Assembly (NCBI GenBank): GCA_022563685.1
Contig: JADFMY010000024.1
Coordinates: 1 to 33,576, forward strand
Length of the DNA: 33,576 nucleotides
Origin: Pseudomonadota bacterium
GTDB lineage: Bacteria > Pseudomonadota > Gammaproteobacteria > GCA-001735895
Direction of reading: 5' to 3'
Below, one piece after another: positions 33,398 through 33,576 of the stretch. Each line of letters begins with the position of its first letter. The stretch's first letter is position 1. The notes under the pieces are model-generated. The model did no database searches. It was not told the origin of the DNA and was given only the letters and a program-made list of their open reading frames with translations. A program made the translations under genes and the position numbers.

Positions 33398-33576
33398 GTT
33401 GACGTTACAGCAGATATTAGATCAACATCTGGATCATTATACTCAGGATCACCCGCTCGATAGCCAGCGACTTAAAGTCTGCCGACACCTGATCAACTGT
33501 CATACCCCCGCCATGGGTGGTATCGAGTACCAGTGTGATCACTGCGAACATGAAGTACCGCTGTACCATAGTTGTC
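33390..33576 (+). CDS. IS91-family transposase, N-terminal part (3' end outside window)
   Basis: Only 62 codons are visible. The protein starts MSELTLQQILDQHLDHY, then VCRHLINCHTPAMGG and EYQCDHCEHEVPLYHSC, the zinc-binding cysteine region (CxxC and further Cys) at the start of IS91/ISCR-type Y1 transposases. The HUH and tyrosine catalytic motifs must lie beyond the window. Such enzymes move DNA by rolling-circle transposition. Its ATG lies inside the end of the recombinase gene. Confidence 0.88.
   Translation, partial: MSELTLQQILDQHLDHYTQDHPLDSQRLKVCRHLINCHTPAMGGIEYQCDHCEHEVPLYHSC

Larger units (their letters stand above)
32447..33576 (+). mobile_element. IS91-like element, left part (continues past the window)
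   Basis: A tyrosine recombinase gene overlaps a gene for an HUH transposase with an N-terminal zinc-binding region, the two-gene arrangement of some IS91-family elements. The left end is placed near the small hairpins ACCGC-TAC-GCGGT (32447-32459) and GCTAC-GCG-GTAGC (32450-32462), similar in kind to the hairpin near the terminus of rolling-circle elements. The exact boundary is not proven, and the right end is outside the window. Confidence 0.7.

Overview
The window looks like a chromosomal segment of a heterotrophic, probably marine or aquatic gammaproteobacterium. The reasons are a gammaproteobacterial-type GshA followed by a small protein of the DUF5062 kind known from marine gammaproteobacteria, an mtgA-type transglycosylase, a LiuR-controlled leucine catabolic operon, and several families of short palindromic intergenic repeats. 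No rRNA, tRNA, CRISPR array or prophage was seen. The taxon is an inference from gene content; no species can be named.

Layout. 1-7.4 kb is a housekeeping mosaic: the end of a histidine phosphatase, an array of hairpins, an endonuclease/exonuclease/phosphatase protein, MtgA, an MFS transporter, a YbaK-like deacylase, glutamate-cysteine ligase, a DUF5062-like protein and an N-formylglutamate amidohydrolase-like enzyme. 7.4-18.1 kb, all on the minus strand, is an acid uptake and activation block: an acyl-CoA synthetase, a five-part branched-chain-amino-acid-type (HAAT) ABC transporter, a phenylacetate-CoA-ligase-like enzyme, a CaiB/BaiF CoA-transferase or racemase and a SAM methyltransferase. 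18.3-23 kb holds a 3-hydroxyacyl-CoA dehydrogenase and the fused B12-dependent mutase IcmF. 23.1-31.8 kb, on the plus strand, is a liu operon (liuR, liuA, thiolase, second acyl-CoA dehydrogenase, liuB, liuC, liuE) followed by a DUF2889 protein and a type II haloacid dehalogenase. 31.8-33.6 kb is mobile DNA: a truncated integron-type integrase and the left part of an IS91-like element (tyrosine recombinase plus HUH transposase) cut by the window end.

How the genes fit together. The transporter and ligases would import and CoA-activate carboxylic acids. LiuA, LiuB, LiuC and LiuE take isovaleryl-CoA to acetoacetate and acetyl-CoA. IcmF could turn isobutyryl-CoA (from valine) into butyryl-CoA, which the second acyl-CoA dehydrogenase, a hydratase, the hydroxyacyl-CoA dehydrogenase and the thiolase could oxidise to acetyl-CoA. 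The biotin-carboxylase subunit LiuD, normally between liuC and liuE, is absent, and a pair of palindromic repeats occupies its place.

Most notable non-coding signals: two dyads of the same ATTGT-NN-ACAAT form, 62 bp apart, at the acyl-CoA synthetase promoter and start codon; a 49-bp hairpin unit repeated three times in the leader of the transporter's binding-protein gene; a likely LiuR operator between icmF and liuR; and at least five unrelated palindromic repeat families between genes. I did not find a clearly new defence or mobile system; the strongest candidates for undescribed biology are these regulatory repeats and the rearranged acyl-CoA pathway.
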